In this document: one piece after another, positions 36,474 through 45,137 of the stretch | How the letters are laid out: the number at the start of each line of letters is the position of its first letter | Numbering within the stretch: position 1 is the first letter of the stretch | Source of the DNA: Tannerella sp. | GTDB lineage: Bacteria; Bacteroidota; Bacteroidia; Bacteroidales; Tannerellaceae | Assembly (NCBI GenBank): GCA_031265585.1 | Contig: JAISCL010000378.1 | Span: forward strand, 1-52,119 | DNA: 52,119 bases | Direction: 5' to 3' | The notes under the pieces: model-generated | The model's input: the letters and a program-made list of their open reading frames with translations, nothing else | The model's database searches: none | Told to the model about the DNA's origin: nothing | Position numbers and translations under genes: made by a program

Positions 36474-36560
36474 AAACGATAAGGATCTTTCCCGAAAACG
36501 ATAACTATCGTTTCCCCAAACGATAACTATCGTTTTACTAAACGATAACTATCGTTTTTA
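36474..36560. repeat. 22-bp palindromic tandem array downstream of the HU-like gene
   Basis: Three perfect copies of AAACGATAACTATCGTTT at 36496-36513, 36518-36535 and 36540-36557, each an 8+2+8 inverted repeat, spaced exactly 22 bases. A fourth, degenerate copy sits in the same register at 36474. Linkers are four bases (CCCC, TACT). The array follows the terminator directly and precedes the decayed surface-protein gene. The remaining 160 bases up to 36722 hold only short, out-of-frame coding-like sequence. Confidence 0.92.
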
Positions 36561-36722
36561 CTAAACATCTAAGTGCCTTATTCAGTATGCTTTACAAACG
36601 CATCAAAAAAGTCGAATATTCAACAACCGCGAAGGCTTTCTCGGCCTCTTCAACCGTGCCGAAATACAAATTTACACCTATACAGCCGGCTATTCCCCCG
36701 AAGCAGTCCCCACAGTCCTTAA

Positions 36723-38106
36723 ATTGGTGGTTATTTATGTTATGGGTGTGGTTACGGAGGTTTTAGTAATTGTACCGGTTTAACATCCATAACAATTCCC
36801 AGTGGTGTAACTAAGATTGGAGAGGCAGCATTTGGAGGATGTGTCAGTTTAACATCATCCATAACGATCCCATCAGGTGTAACTAGGATTGAAAGGAGCA
36901 CATTTGCAAGTTGTAGGGGGTTAAAATCAGTAACGATTCCTAACAGCGTTACAGAGATTGAAAGGTTCGCATTTATCAATTGCACCAGTTTAACATCCAT
37001 AACGATTCCCTCCGGTATAACTATGATTTATCAAGGCACATTTGAGAATTGTACTCAATTGAAAGACCTTACCGTCAACTGGACAACGCCTTTACCTATA
37101 ATCGATTATGCATTTTATAACGTACCTTTATCCGCTTGCACGCTGCATGTACCTGCCGGAACAGAGGCTCTTTATAAAGCCGCTCCGGTATGGAAATACT
37201 TCTCTTTTCCCGAAAGCGCGTCGCTGGAAGTATCACCGTCTTCGCTTGACTTTACGGCTATCGGCGGTTCGAAACAGATTTCGGTGACCTCCAATGTCAG
37301 CTGGACGGTCAGCAAGGAAGGCTCATGGATGACTGTAAACACAGTCTCACACAGTGGCAACAACACGATAACCGTCACGACAGCCGCCAATACGACAACA
37401 AGCCGGCGGACGGCCACCGTCACCGTCAGCGGCGGCAGCCTTACGCACACCATCACCGTTACGCAGGAAGCCGGGCAGCAGCAGATTGTAGTTGAGCCTG
37501 AACAGCCCAAAGGCGGCCGGGGCGTGATTGACATAAGGCCGCAACTTCCCATTAACGAAAAGTTTACCATCGTATTTATCTTCCATCTGCCTGTCGGATT
37601 CCACCTGGACGAGGCGGCGACCTCGCTAATTGCCGAACTGCTGGCAGACTACGAACTGCTGATTACGCCGAACGGCGCAAACAGCTGGCGTTTTGTCATC
37701 CGTCCGAAGACTGCGGTTGCGCCGCGCGCTGCAGGCGACATGACGTACCGGCAGTTGCTGCATATCGTCTATACGATGGATGAAACGGTCGGGAACGGCA
37801 ACTATGAGATGAGCCTCAACGATATTGACCTGACCCTGAACAGCGGACAGGTGATTCATCAGGACGAAATCAACATCCCCGTCAGAATCGACGATGTCAG
37901 CAACGCAACAGTCAGCGCAACGGACGTCCGCTACTTCAACAGCCGCCTGTACGTCAACACTCCTCCCGCCGAACGCATCACAGTCTATTCACTCGACGGC
38001 AGAATGATCTATCAGGTGCAGAAGCAGCCTGGCATCGCAACCTTCAACCTGTACACCCTTGATTGTCCGTGGCGACAGCGGCCGGGTAAAGAACATAATC
38101 AAATAA
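36723..38106 (+). pseudogene. Decayed BspA-like LRR / BACON / T9SS-tail surface protein
   Basis: The reading frame is open from 36723 but has no start or signal peptide; the first ATG (37023) is mid-domain. In order it encodes LRR_5 (BspA-type) repeats to about 37110, e.g. NCTSLTSITIPSGITMI; a capping segment ending AAPVWKYF; a BACON domain (about 37210-37480, from LEVSPSSLDFTAIGGSKQIS); an unassigned beta-rich domain; and a type IX secretion tail (RITVYSLDGRMIYQV...). Near 38055 the frame shifts: the expected end LIVRGDSGRVKNIIK is read in the next frame (38059-38106, TAA). The original frame instead runs on to 38222 into the MITE. It was probably a surface or secreted adhesin. Truncated at both ends, so likely a pseudogene. 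Confidence 0.75.
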
Positions 38107-38123
38107 CCCGTGCGCGCGGTAGA

Positions 38124-38248
38124 GGGTGTCTAAAAAGTCATCACATCGTCATTGCGAACGAAGCGAAGCAATCCAGAGTACTGTTAATCACTGGATTGCT
38201 TCGGGCTACATCCTCGCAATGACGGAAACTGACCCTTTTGAGACACCC
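38124..38248. mobile_element. MITE-like inverted-repeat element
   Basis: About 125 bases bounded by near-perfect inverted ends: GGGTGTCTAAAAAGTCA (38124-38140) against TGACCCTTTTGAGACACCC (38230-38248). Inside is a second inverted repeat with arms 38147-38176 and 38191-38224, of the widely seen type that opens CGTCATTGCG and includes GAAGCAATCCAG. Its chance translation HCERSEAIQ is a familiar spurious peptide in many genomes. No transposase; it would need to be moved in trans. It abuts a 13-C tract. Confidence 0.75.
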
Positions 38249-38267
38249 CCCCCCCCCCTACCCCCCC
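38246..38267. repeat. Poly-C tract (13 C, then TA, then 7 C)
   Basis: Thirteen C at 38246-38258 followed by TA and seven C at 38261-38267. It lies at the edge of the MITE and 28 bases past the pldA stop, outside any gene I support. Such runs slip easily in replication and in sequencing, so the exact length is uncertain. Confidence 0.9.
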
Positions 38268-38294
38268 TGTCACGGCACGGAATGGCATGCCGGT

Positions 38295-39209
38295 TTAATA
38301 AATGGTGAAATCACGCGGCTTGATGACGAATCCCATGCGGAAAATGCTTTTGTATCGGTTGTAGTCCAGCAGGTTTTCTCCGTATCCGTTATAATACTGG
38401 ATAAACAGGTACTGGTTTTCCTTTTTATTGAGTTTGAAACTGAACTCCCACTGGGTGTTAAAACTGAATGATTCCGTTCGCCACGTTGTTAGCAGTCCGG
38501 CGTGGAAGCGTTTGTCACTGTTACAATAATTCAGTCCGAAATGGCCTATCCCGTTATATCTTAAGATGTCACGGTTATTGTCGCTGTCCACGATGGGCGC
38601 CCATAATTTTAACTGGGCATCAAAGTTGTTGTTCAGCATTAAATTTATGCCCAGGGATACTTTGTTCCAGCTTCTTGACGACAGGCTGTCCTTCCCGTTC
38701 GATTCATGCTCAAGCATGAAGATGGTTTTCCCGATGTATCTGTTTTCGTGTATGATGAGGTGTCCTATGCCTATGCCCGGGTTGAAATTCATATCCCTTA
38801 CGGGGAGCGATTCTTCAAAAACGTTCCAGACTGTTTTTTGCGAATAGTGCAGGAACAGATACGTGTCGAAAGGCAATACGCTCTTTGTAAGACGGTGACT
38901 GATGCTTAACTGGAATTTCACGTTTGAATTGCCGGCTTTTACTTTCTGTCCTAACGGTACTCCACCCATAAAATAGTTATCCTTGAACAGGGAGAAGTGA
39001 GGCCCGCTTTCAAGTTCCCTGCGAACACTGTCCGCATTATAATCGGGGCCGAAATCGTCTATCCGTTCCCTCAGGCGTGTCATGAGGCTGTCCCTCCGTT
39101 CGAGCCTGATGGCTTTCCTTTCTTCTTTTGAATACGCCCTGTCCGGCTTCTGCGCCGGCAGTGACAGGCTTACGGATAAAAAGAAAAAGAAACAGATCAG
39201 TTTGTACAT
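38295..39209 (-). CDS. pldA: Outer-membrane phospholipase A
   Basis: 304 residues with signal peptide (cleavage near LPAQ, residue 20). The catalytic set of OMPLA is present with the right spacing: His168 and Ser170 in EHESNG, and Asn182 in SRSWNKV, 12 residues after the Ser. Alternating hydrophobic strands and the C-terminal aromatic residue fit a 12-strand barrel. It hydrolyses phospholipids that reach the outer leaflet of the outer membrane. An N-terminal charged segment (residues 25-70) precedes the barrel. It follows the sensor kinase by 19 bases on the same strand and is probably cotranscribed with it. Confidence 0.88.
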   Translation of the reverse strand: MYKLICFFFFLSVSLSLPAQKPDRAYSKEERKAIRLERRDSLMTRLRERIDDFGPDYNADSVRRELESGPHFSLFKDNYFMGGVPLGQKVKAGNSNVKFQLSISHRLTKSVLPFDTYLFLHYSQKTVWNVFEESLPVRDMNFNPGIGIGHLIIHENRYIGKTIFMLEHESNGKDSLSSRSWNKVSLGINLMLNNNFDAQLKLWAPIVDSDNNRDILRYNGIGHFGLNYCNSDKRFHAGLLTTWRTESFSFNTQWEFSFKLNKKENQYLFIQYYNGYGENLLDYNRYKSIFRMGFVIKPRDFTIY

Positions 39210-39228
39210 GGCTTTTTAAACAGGTGAT

Positions 39229-40479
39229 TCATCCGTGATACTTGCGCAGTTCGATCCTGAAAGTGGCGCCTTTGCCTATTTCGGCGCTTTTTACGTATAT
39301 TTTTCCTCCCGGATAGGATTCCACGATTCTCTTTACAAGCGACAGCCCCAGTCCCCAGCCGCGCGCCTTGGTGGTATATCCGGGATTGAAAATAGTTTTA
39401 AACCGTGATTTGGCGATCCCTTTCCCGGTATCGGCAATGTCGATACAGACTTTTTTTGCGCTGTTTTCGACCCGGTAATGGATGCTTCCCTGACCGCCCA
39501 TCGCATCTACCGCATTTTTCGTAATGTTTTCGATGACCCAGGAGAACAGCGAATCGTTCATCAGTACGAGCGCCGGTTCCCGTGAGAGTTCAAGGGTAAG
39601 CTTTACTTTCGAAGAGATGCGCGTTCCCATATATTCGTAGGAGGATCTCATGGACTCGTTTATGTTCAGGGGTAAGGGTTCCGGGTTGGAGCCTATTTTG
39701 GAAAACCGGTCCGCTACCGTTTCGAGCCTTTTGACATCCTTTTCCATTTCCTTGAGGTAGGTAGCGTCGACTTCCTTTGTTTTCAGGTATTCCACCCATG
39801 CGATCAGGGAGGATATCGGAGTGCCCAGCTGGTGCGCCGTCTCTTTTGACAGGCCTACCCATACCTTGTTTTGCTCCGCTTTTTTTGCGCTTAACAGCGC
39901 AAGGAAGGACAATATGATGAATGCAAAAACGACGGACAGCTGGACGTAAGGGAACATCAGCAGCCTTTTCAGGAACACGGAATCGTCGTAATATAAATAC
40001 TGGTTCACTTCATTCTCCCTGTCGTCTATTGTGATTACAATGGGAGGATTTTTGGCTTTAAATTCTTCTATCTTCTTTTTTAAAAACGCTTCCGCATCCT
40101 TTTCCGGTATCTCGATGTTTTTGTATGAACTTACAGAATCCTTTTCATTGCACAGTATGGCAGGAATGGAAGTATTACCGTTGATGATCTTCAAGATAAG
40201 GTTCATGAGGGTAAATTCCGTTTCCATCTGTCTGTTTTCAAGTTCCTCGTAGCTGGCGGGCGCCTCGTTTCCGGGAAAATCATGCGGTTCCGGCGCTGTG
40301 AGGATTTTCGTAGCCTCCGCCCAAATCTCCGCCTTATTCCTTTCTTCCTCCGCCAGCTGACGGCTCAATGAATTGGAAAAATAAACCGTTGCAATAACAA
40401 TCAATACCGCAATCAGGATAAATACGTAAGTTCCCCATTGCCCGGAATCATAAATACTTCTACCCATAAAAAATAACAT
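39229..40479 (-). CDS. Sensor histidine kinase
   Basis: 416 residues. Two membrane helices (about 17-34 and 175-197) flank a periplasmic sensor region of about 140 residues. His216 in ETAHQLGTPISSLIAWVEYL is the phospho-accepting His; the N box is ENITKNAVDAM (about 317-327) and the G boxes ADTGKGIAKS and GWGLGLSLVKRIV. HQLGTP-type H boxes are common in Bacteroidota kinases. No response regulator is adjacent, so it is an orphan, but the gene directly upstream-to-downstream coupled to it is pldA. ATGs at 40479 and 40467 are both possible starts. Confidence 0.88.
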   Translation of the reverse strand: MLFFMGRSIYDSGQWGTYVFILIAVLIVIATVYFSNSLSRQLAEEERNKAEIWAEATKILTAPEPHDFPGNEAPASYEELENRQMETEFTLMNLILKIINGNTSIPAILCNEKDSVSSYKNIEIPEKDAEAFLKKKIEEFKAKNPPIVITIDDRENEVNQYLYYDDSVFLKRLLMFPYVQLSVVFAFIILSFLALLSAKKAEQNKVWVGLSKETAHQLGTPISSLIAWVEYLKTKEVDATYLKEMEKDVKRLETVADRFSKIGSNPEPLPLNINESMRSSYEYMGTRISSKVKLTLELSREPALVLMNDSLFSWVIENITKNAVDAMGGQGSIHYRVENSAKKVCIDIADTGKGIAKSRFKTIFNPGYTTKARGWGLGLSLVKRIVESYPGGKIYVKSAEIGKGATFRIELRKYHG

Positions 40480-40596
40480 TTACGAAAAAAGAACGCAAAA
40501 GCGCCGAATATATTGTATCCGCGCTTCATACCGGAGGCGTTTTGCCGCTTGTGTGGAACGGGCCATTCACCATGCGACGCCGGGGTATAAAGATTC

Positions 40597-42015
40597 TTAC
40601 AGTTCTCCCGCCGCCTTCAGATAGTACGTCTCGTTAAGTTGGCGGCGGGTCAGGGCGTTGATGTATTCCATGCGAGCCTGTTGCCATGCGGTTTGGGCTT
40701 CGAGGTAGTTGGAGAGCGTTTCCATGCCGGCGTCGTATTGCATGCCGCTGACCTTCATGTTTTCTTCTGCCTGTTCGAGGGAGCGGGCGGTCAGATCTAC
40801 TTCCAGCGTTGATTCGTCGCATTTGTCGATAGCGCGAGACAGTTCCAGCGCCATCTGTTCGCCGGTATTTTCGTGCCGGAGACGGGCGATATTGCGTTCG
40901 GCTTTGGCGGCACGGATTTTATTCCGTCCCTCGCCCCACTGGAACAGGGGTATGCTTACGGAGGCGAGGACGGTGAAGGAAGCGCGGTCGAACAGTTTGC
41001 TGCCGTTCAGCGTACCGCCGTTTGTGTAGCCGTATCCCGCTATCACGCCGGCTTTGGGCAGGAAATCGCTTCGTACAAGATTTATTTCCTGTTCCTTCAG
41101 GCGCACCTGTTTTTCGAGCATCATGTATTCGGGACGCTTGCTGTAGTCGGCGGAACGCGGATGCGAGGACGCCGACGAAGCGTCGAAAGATTCGGGGAGA
41201 TTCAGTTCGCTGTCCGGCGGAATACCCATGACGTGGCAGAGATTCTTTCGTGCCAGGCGCAGTCCGTTTTCGGCGCGTCGCAGCTGCAGTTCGGCTTCGT
41301 TCATCTTGACCTGAACCTTGAGCGCGTCGTTGCGGTGTTTCAGTCCGGTTTCCTCGGCAGCCCGCACATTGCGCAGCAGTTCGCCGAGCGTTTTACGGTA
41401 CGACTGGGCGAGCTTCACCAGTTCGCCCGTTTGGATGCATGTCCAGTAAGCCTCGTCCGTTTGGACGATAATCTCTGCACGGGTGAGTTGTTGGCTTAGA
41501 CCGGCAATCTCGTTGCCAATCCGCGCCATCCGGTAGGCCGAAGTAATCTTTCCGCCCGTGTATATGGGCTGTTCGGCGCTTACGCCCGCCATCCAGAGGC
41601 TTTTCATTCGCAGGGAGAAATCCATGCCGGGGAAGAAGGCGTATTCCCTGAAAACAGGATTCCCGTCCGCTCCGACGACCGGATTTCCGTCAGGTCCGAC
41701 AATGATATTCGGGTTCATGCCGCCCGTTGCCGGGTCGGGGACGAAGGTCGGCAGATAAGCTTTCGGTATGCTTGCGTTCAGCCGGAGACCGCTGTGCAGG
41801 TAGTTTCCCGAAGCCGAGATTTTTGGAAAATAGTTTGCATGATAAGCGTTTCGAGTGTATTCGGCTTTATCGCTGTTCAGAGCTGCTATGGCGCCGGACT
41901 TGTTGTTTTTCAGCGCCGTTTCGCGGCATTTTTCCAGCGTCATCAGTTCCTGTGCGCCGGCGACGCCGCATATCACGGAAAGGACGGCGGCGAGAAATAT
42001 ATGTTTCGTATTCAT
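40597..42015 (-). CDS. TolC-family outer-membrane efflux protein
   Basis: 472 residues with a signal peptide (cleaved after GVAGA, about residue 21). Two repeated OEP halves, long alpha-helical stretches with the pattern ALKVQVKMNEAELQLRRAENGL and YLEAQTAWQQARMEYINAL, both typical TolC helices. It forms the exit duct for the RND pump encoded just upstream; the two genes overlap by four bases. The outer-membrane part includes GYGYTNGGTLNG-like strands. Confidence 0.92.
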   Translation of the reverse strand: MNTKHIFLAAVLSVICGVAGAQELMTLEKCRETALKNNKSGAIAALNSDKAEYTRNAYHANYFPKISASGNYLHSGLRLNASIPKAYLPTFVPDPATGGMNPNIIVGPDGNPVVGADGNPVFREYAFFPGMDFSLRMKSLWMAGVSAEQPIYTGGKITSAYRMARIGNEIAGLSQQLTRAEIIVQTDEAYWTCIQTGELVKLAQSYRKTLGELLRNVRAAEETGLKHRNDALKVQVKMNEAELQLRRAENGLRLARKNLCHVMGIPPDSELNLPESFDASSASSHPRSADYSKRPEYMMLEKQVRLKEQEINLVRSDFLPKAGVIAGYGYTNGGTLNGSKLFDRASFTVLASVSIPLFQWGEGRNKIRAAKAERNIARLRHENTGEQMALELSRAIDKCDESTLEVDLTARSLEQAEENMKVSGMQYDAGMETLSNYLEAQTAWQQARMEYINALTRRQLNETYYLKAAGEL

Positions 42016-45000
42016 TTCTTTACATTCTTTATTTTAATCTTGAAAAACAGGGCGTACATTACCGGTACGATCAGTAGCGTAACAAGCGTGCCGAACAGCA
42101 GTCCGCCCATGATGGTTACCGCCAGCGGACCGAACAGATTGTCCGACAGCAAGGGTATCATGCCGAGGCTGGTAGCCAGGGACACCATCATAATCGGACG
42201 GAAACGGTTGGCGGAACTGTCGAGCAGCGCCTTTTCCGGCTCGACGCCCTCCTTTAACTGCAGTACGATTTCGTCTATCAGAAGAACGCCGTTCCGTATC
42301 ATCAGACCTACAAGCCCGAGGATGCCCACTATCGCCACAAAGCCGAACGTCTTGCCCGACAGCAGCATCCCGAATATCACGCCGATGAAAAGCAGCGGGA
42401 TGCAGCACAGGATGATCAGCGGCTTTTTGTAGTCCCCGAACAGAATAATCAGAATGGCAATCATCATGACGATGGCAATCGGGAAGTACTTGAACAGGTA
42501 CGCGCTCGACTGCCGACTCGCGTTGATTTCCCCCTCCCACTGCATGGTGTAGCCTTCCGGAAGCGCTATTGACTCAATCCGGCTGACGATGCTTTGCCGT
42601 GCGTCTTCGGTCGTTATTCCGCTTGCCGGATTGCCCTGCGCCCGCATGGAACGCTGACCGTTGTAGCGAATGACAAGCGGGTCTTCCCAGACCAGCTTTA
42701 TCCCGTCGGTTACCTGACTGAGCGGCACAGTGCGCAGGATTTCCTCCAACATCTCTTCTTCGGAATATGTGCCGCTTATTAAGCCGGTTACCATATCCCG
42801 GTTGATGGAAGACAGGGAAGGCATCATGTTAAACACCGGCGTGTTTTCCAGCAATTCGATGGGATTTCCCCCGCTATCCACGCACTTGAGGTAAATAGTT
42901 TGCCGGTGGATATTATCATAGAAGACGCTTGCCGGAATACCGTCCGTAGCGCTCAGCAGCGACATTGCCGTCTCTTGCCGGCTAATCCCCAGATCCCTGG
43001 CGACGGGCTGGTTGTACTCCACCATCAGTACCGGCGTTTTCGGTTCCCAGTTTGAACAGACAAGGGAAACGGACGGACTTTCCTCCATGACAGCCATCGC
43101 CTGAGCGGTCAGTTCCCGCAGTATCGCCGGGTCGGGACCGTTAAACTGCACCTCTATCGGATATTTCTTATACATCAGGTTATATCGCTTCAGCCTGACG
43201 TAAGCGTCGGGATACTGTGCCGTAAGATATTCCTGAATCTCGTCCATGGCGGCGATCAGTTCCCCGGACGAAGTGTAGTCAATAATTAATTCACCGTAAG
43301 ACATGGAGGGGGCGGCAACGCTGCGCACCAGATTATACCGCGCAGGCGTGCCGCCGATGGAAGCCGTAACGTGCGTTATTTCGTCGCGCGACAGCAGGTA
43401 ATCCGTAATGGACAGCAGGTCTTCCTTCACCCTCTCGCTCGAAGCGCCTTCCGGCAGCTTGTATTCCATATATAACTGATCGTAATCCATATCGGGGAAA
43501 AATCCCTGCGGCAGGAAGCGATAACATGCAAGGGACGCCAGCAGCAATGCGGCAACTCCGGCAAGCGTTACGCTCTTGTGATGCAGCGCCCACGACAGCA
43601 CGGCTCGCAGCGTGCGATACCAGCGGTTGCCGTGCGGGTCTCTGCCGCCGTCCTTCCTGACCCGCAGCATGTAAACGCCCTGTATCGGGACATATACGAG
43701 CGCCAGTATCCAGCTCATGGCAAGCGAAACCGCCAGCACAATGAACAAATCGCGTACATAAATGCCGGCAGTGTCGGGCGACAGGTAGATGGGAAAGAAG
43801 GCAAGGATGGCGATTGCGGTAGCCCCGAGGAGCGGCAGCGCGGTTTTCCTTCCCGAAGTGGCGAGCGCTTCCTCCCGTGGCATTCCCCGCTCCATGTTTA
43901 CAAGGATATTGTCGATCACGACAATGGCGTCGTCCACCAGTATTCCCATTGCCAGCACGAAGGTGGCGAGCGATACGCGCTGCAGCGTTCCGCCCATGAA
44001 ATACAGGATCAGGATGGAACCCATCACGATGACCACCAGATTGGTCGCGATGAGCAGCCCGCTCCGGAATCCCGTGAAAAAGAACAGCAGCAGTATCACA
44101 ATCACAATCGCTTCTATCAGGTCAATCATGAAACGTCCCAGCGCATGATTCACCTTGTCGGGCTGGAAAAATACCTTGTGGATGTCGATTCCCGCCGGCA
44201 CGCGGGTATCCATTATCTTCTGCACGCAGGCTTCCACCTTTTCCCCGACCTGCGTGACGTCCGCTTCCGTGAGGGCGGATATGATGATTCCCAGCGCCTG
44301 CTGCCTGTCGTAGAACAGTCCGTTGCGGACGGGCGTTTCGTAGTCAAGGGTAACTTTGGCAATGTCCTTGAGCCGGAAGCGGTCGCCCTGATGTCCGCGG
44401 AACAGCAGGTTCTCAATATCCTCCACATTGCGGTACTTGTCGTTCACCGCGACGCGCAGCCGCTGACTGCCGGTCCTGTAGTACCCCGAATACGCCGTTT
44501 TGTTCTGACCGCTCAGCGTGGACAGCACCTCGGCAGGCGCGATTCCCAGATAAGCCATCTTGTCCTCGTACAGTTCGATGTTGATGCAGTTTGCACGCCG
44601 ACCGTAGATGTCTACCTTCGACACTCCCTCAATCTCAAGGATATTGCGCCTGAGCAGTTCGGCATAATCGCCAAGTTCGTCGTCGGAAAATCCGTCGGAA
44701 GTAAGCGCGTAGAACATGCCCATAACTTCCCCGAAATCGTCTTTCACGGATACGGAAGCGCCTTCGGGCAAAGCCGGCTGTGCATCGCCTACTTTCCTCC
44801 GGAGCAGCGTCCACATGTCGTCCACTTTCTCATTCGGCACTAAAGTGGAAATATTGACGGTAATCATGGACAGCTCGTTCATCGAACGGCTTTCTATATA
44901 GTCGATATTCTTCATTGTACGGATGGACTTTTCCAGCGGATCGGTAATTTCCATCTCGACCTGATGCGCCGACGCACCCGGATAAACGGTTACGACCAGC

Positions 45001-45137
45001 GCCTGCTTGACAATGAGTTCCGGGTCTTCCAGCTTTCCCATATTCCTGATGGCAAACAGCCCGCCCACAGTAAGCACGAGCACGAAGAAGCCCATTGTCT
45101 TCCTGTTTTTCAGTCCCCAGGTTCCGAAATCAATCAT
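42012..45137 (-). CDS. RND-family efflux transporter permease
   Basis: 1041 residues, full length for the family. First helix near 15-30; after a large periplasmic loop, a helix cluster with the conserved proton-relay Asp pair in LAMGILVDDAIVVIDNI; second half with QWEGEINASRQSSAYLFKYF and GLVGLMIRNGVLLIDEI. Sequence style is that of the HAE1-like exporters widespread in Bacteroidota rather than heavy-metal CzcA, but substrate is not predictable. It overlaps both neighbours (adaptor and TolC) by four bases, so the three are translationally coupled. Confidence 0.93.
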   Translation of the reverse strand: MIDFGTWGLKNRKTMGFFVLVLTVGGLFAIRNMGKLEDPELIVKQALVVTVYPGASAHQVEMEITDPLEKSIRTMKNIDYIESRSMNELSMITVNISTLVPNEKVDDMWTLLRRKVGDAQPALPEGASVSVKDDFGEVMGMFYALTSDGFSDDELGDYAELLRRNILEIEGVSKVDIYGRRANCINIELYEDKMAYLGIAPAEVLSTLSGQNKTAYSGYYRTGSQRLRVAVNDKYRNVEDIENLLFRGHQGDRFRLKDIAKVTLDYETPVRNGLFYDRQQALGIIISALTEADVTQVGEKVEACVQKIMDTRVPAGIDIHKVFFQPDKVNHALGRFMIDLIEAIVIVILLLFFFTGFRSGLLIATNLVVIVMGSILILYFMGGTLQRVSLATFVLAMGILVDDAIVVIDNILVNMERGMPREEALATSGRKTALPLLGATAIAILAFFPIYLSPDTAGIYVRDLFIVLAVSLAMSWILALVYVPIQGVYMLRVRKDGGRDPHGNRWYRTLRAVLSWALHHKSVTLAGVAALLLASLACYRFLPQGFFPDMDYDQLYMEYKLPEGASSERVKEDLLSITDYLLSRDEITHVTASIGGTPARYNLVRSVAAPSMSYGELIIDYTSSGELIAAMDEIQEYLTAQYPDAYVRLKRYNLMYKKYPIEVQFNGPDPAILRELTAQAMAVMEESPSVSLVCSNWEPKTPVLMVEYNQPVARDLGISRQETAMSLLSATDGIPASVFYDNIHRQTIYLKCVDSGGNPIELLENTPVFNMMPSLSSINRDMVTGLISGTYSEEEMLEEILRTVPLSQVTDGIKLVWEDPLVIRYNGQRSMRAQGNPASGITTEDARQSIVSRIESIALPEGYTMQWEGEINASRQSSAYLFKYFPIAIVMMIAILIILFGDYKKPLIILCCIPLLFIGVIFGMLLSGKTFGFVAIVGILGLVGLMIRNGVLLIDEIVLQLKEGVEPEKALLDSSANRFRPIMMVSLATSLGMIPLLSDNLFGPLAVTIMGGLLFGTLVTLLIVPVMYALFFKIKIKNVKK

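Noticed and set aside
36752-37000. Minus-strand ORF of 82 codons rich in repeated LGIVMD-like segments
   Set aside because: It is the antisense image of the LRR_5 repeats on the plus strand, which carry the recognisable motif NCTSLTSITIP.
38126-38308. 60-codon plus-strand ORF containing HCERSEAIQ
   Set aside because: This peptide is the translation of a common inverted-repeat element and recurs as a false gene in many genomes.
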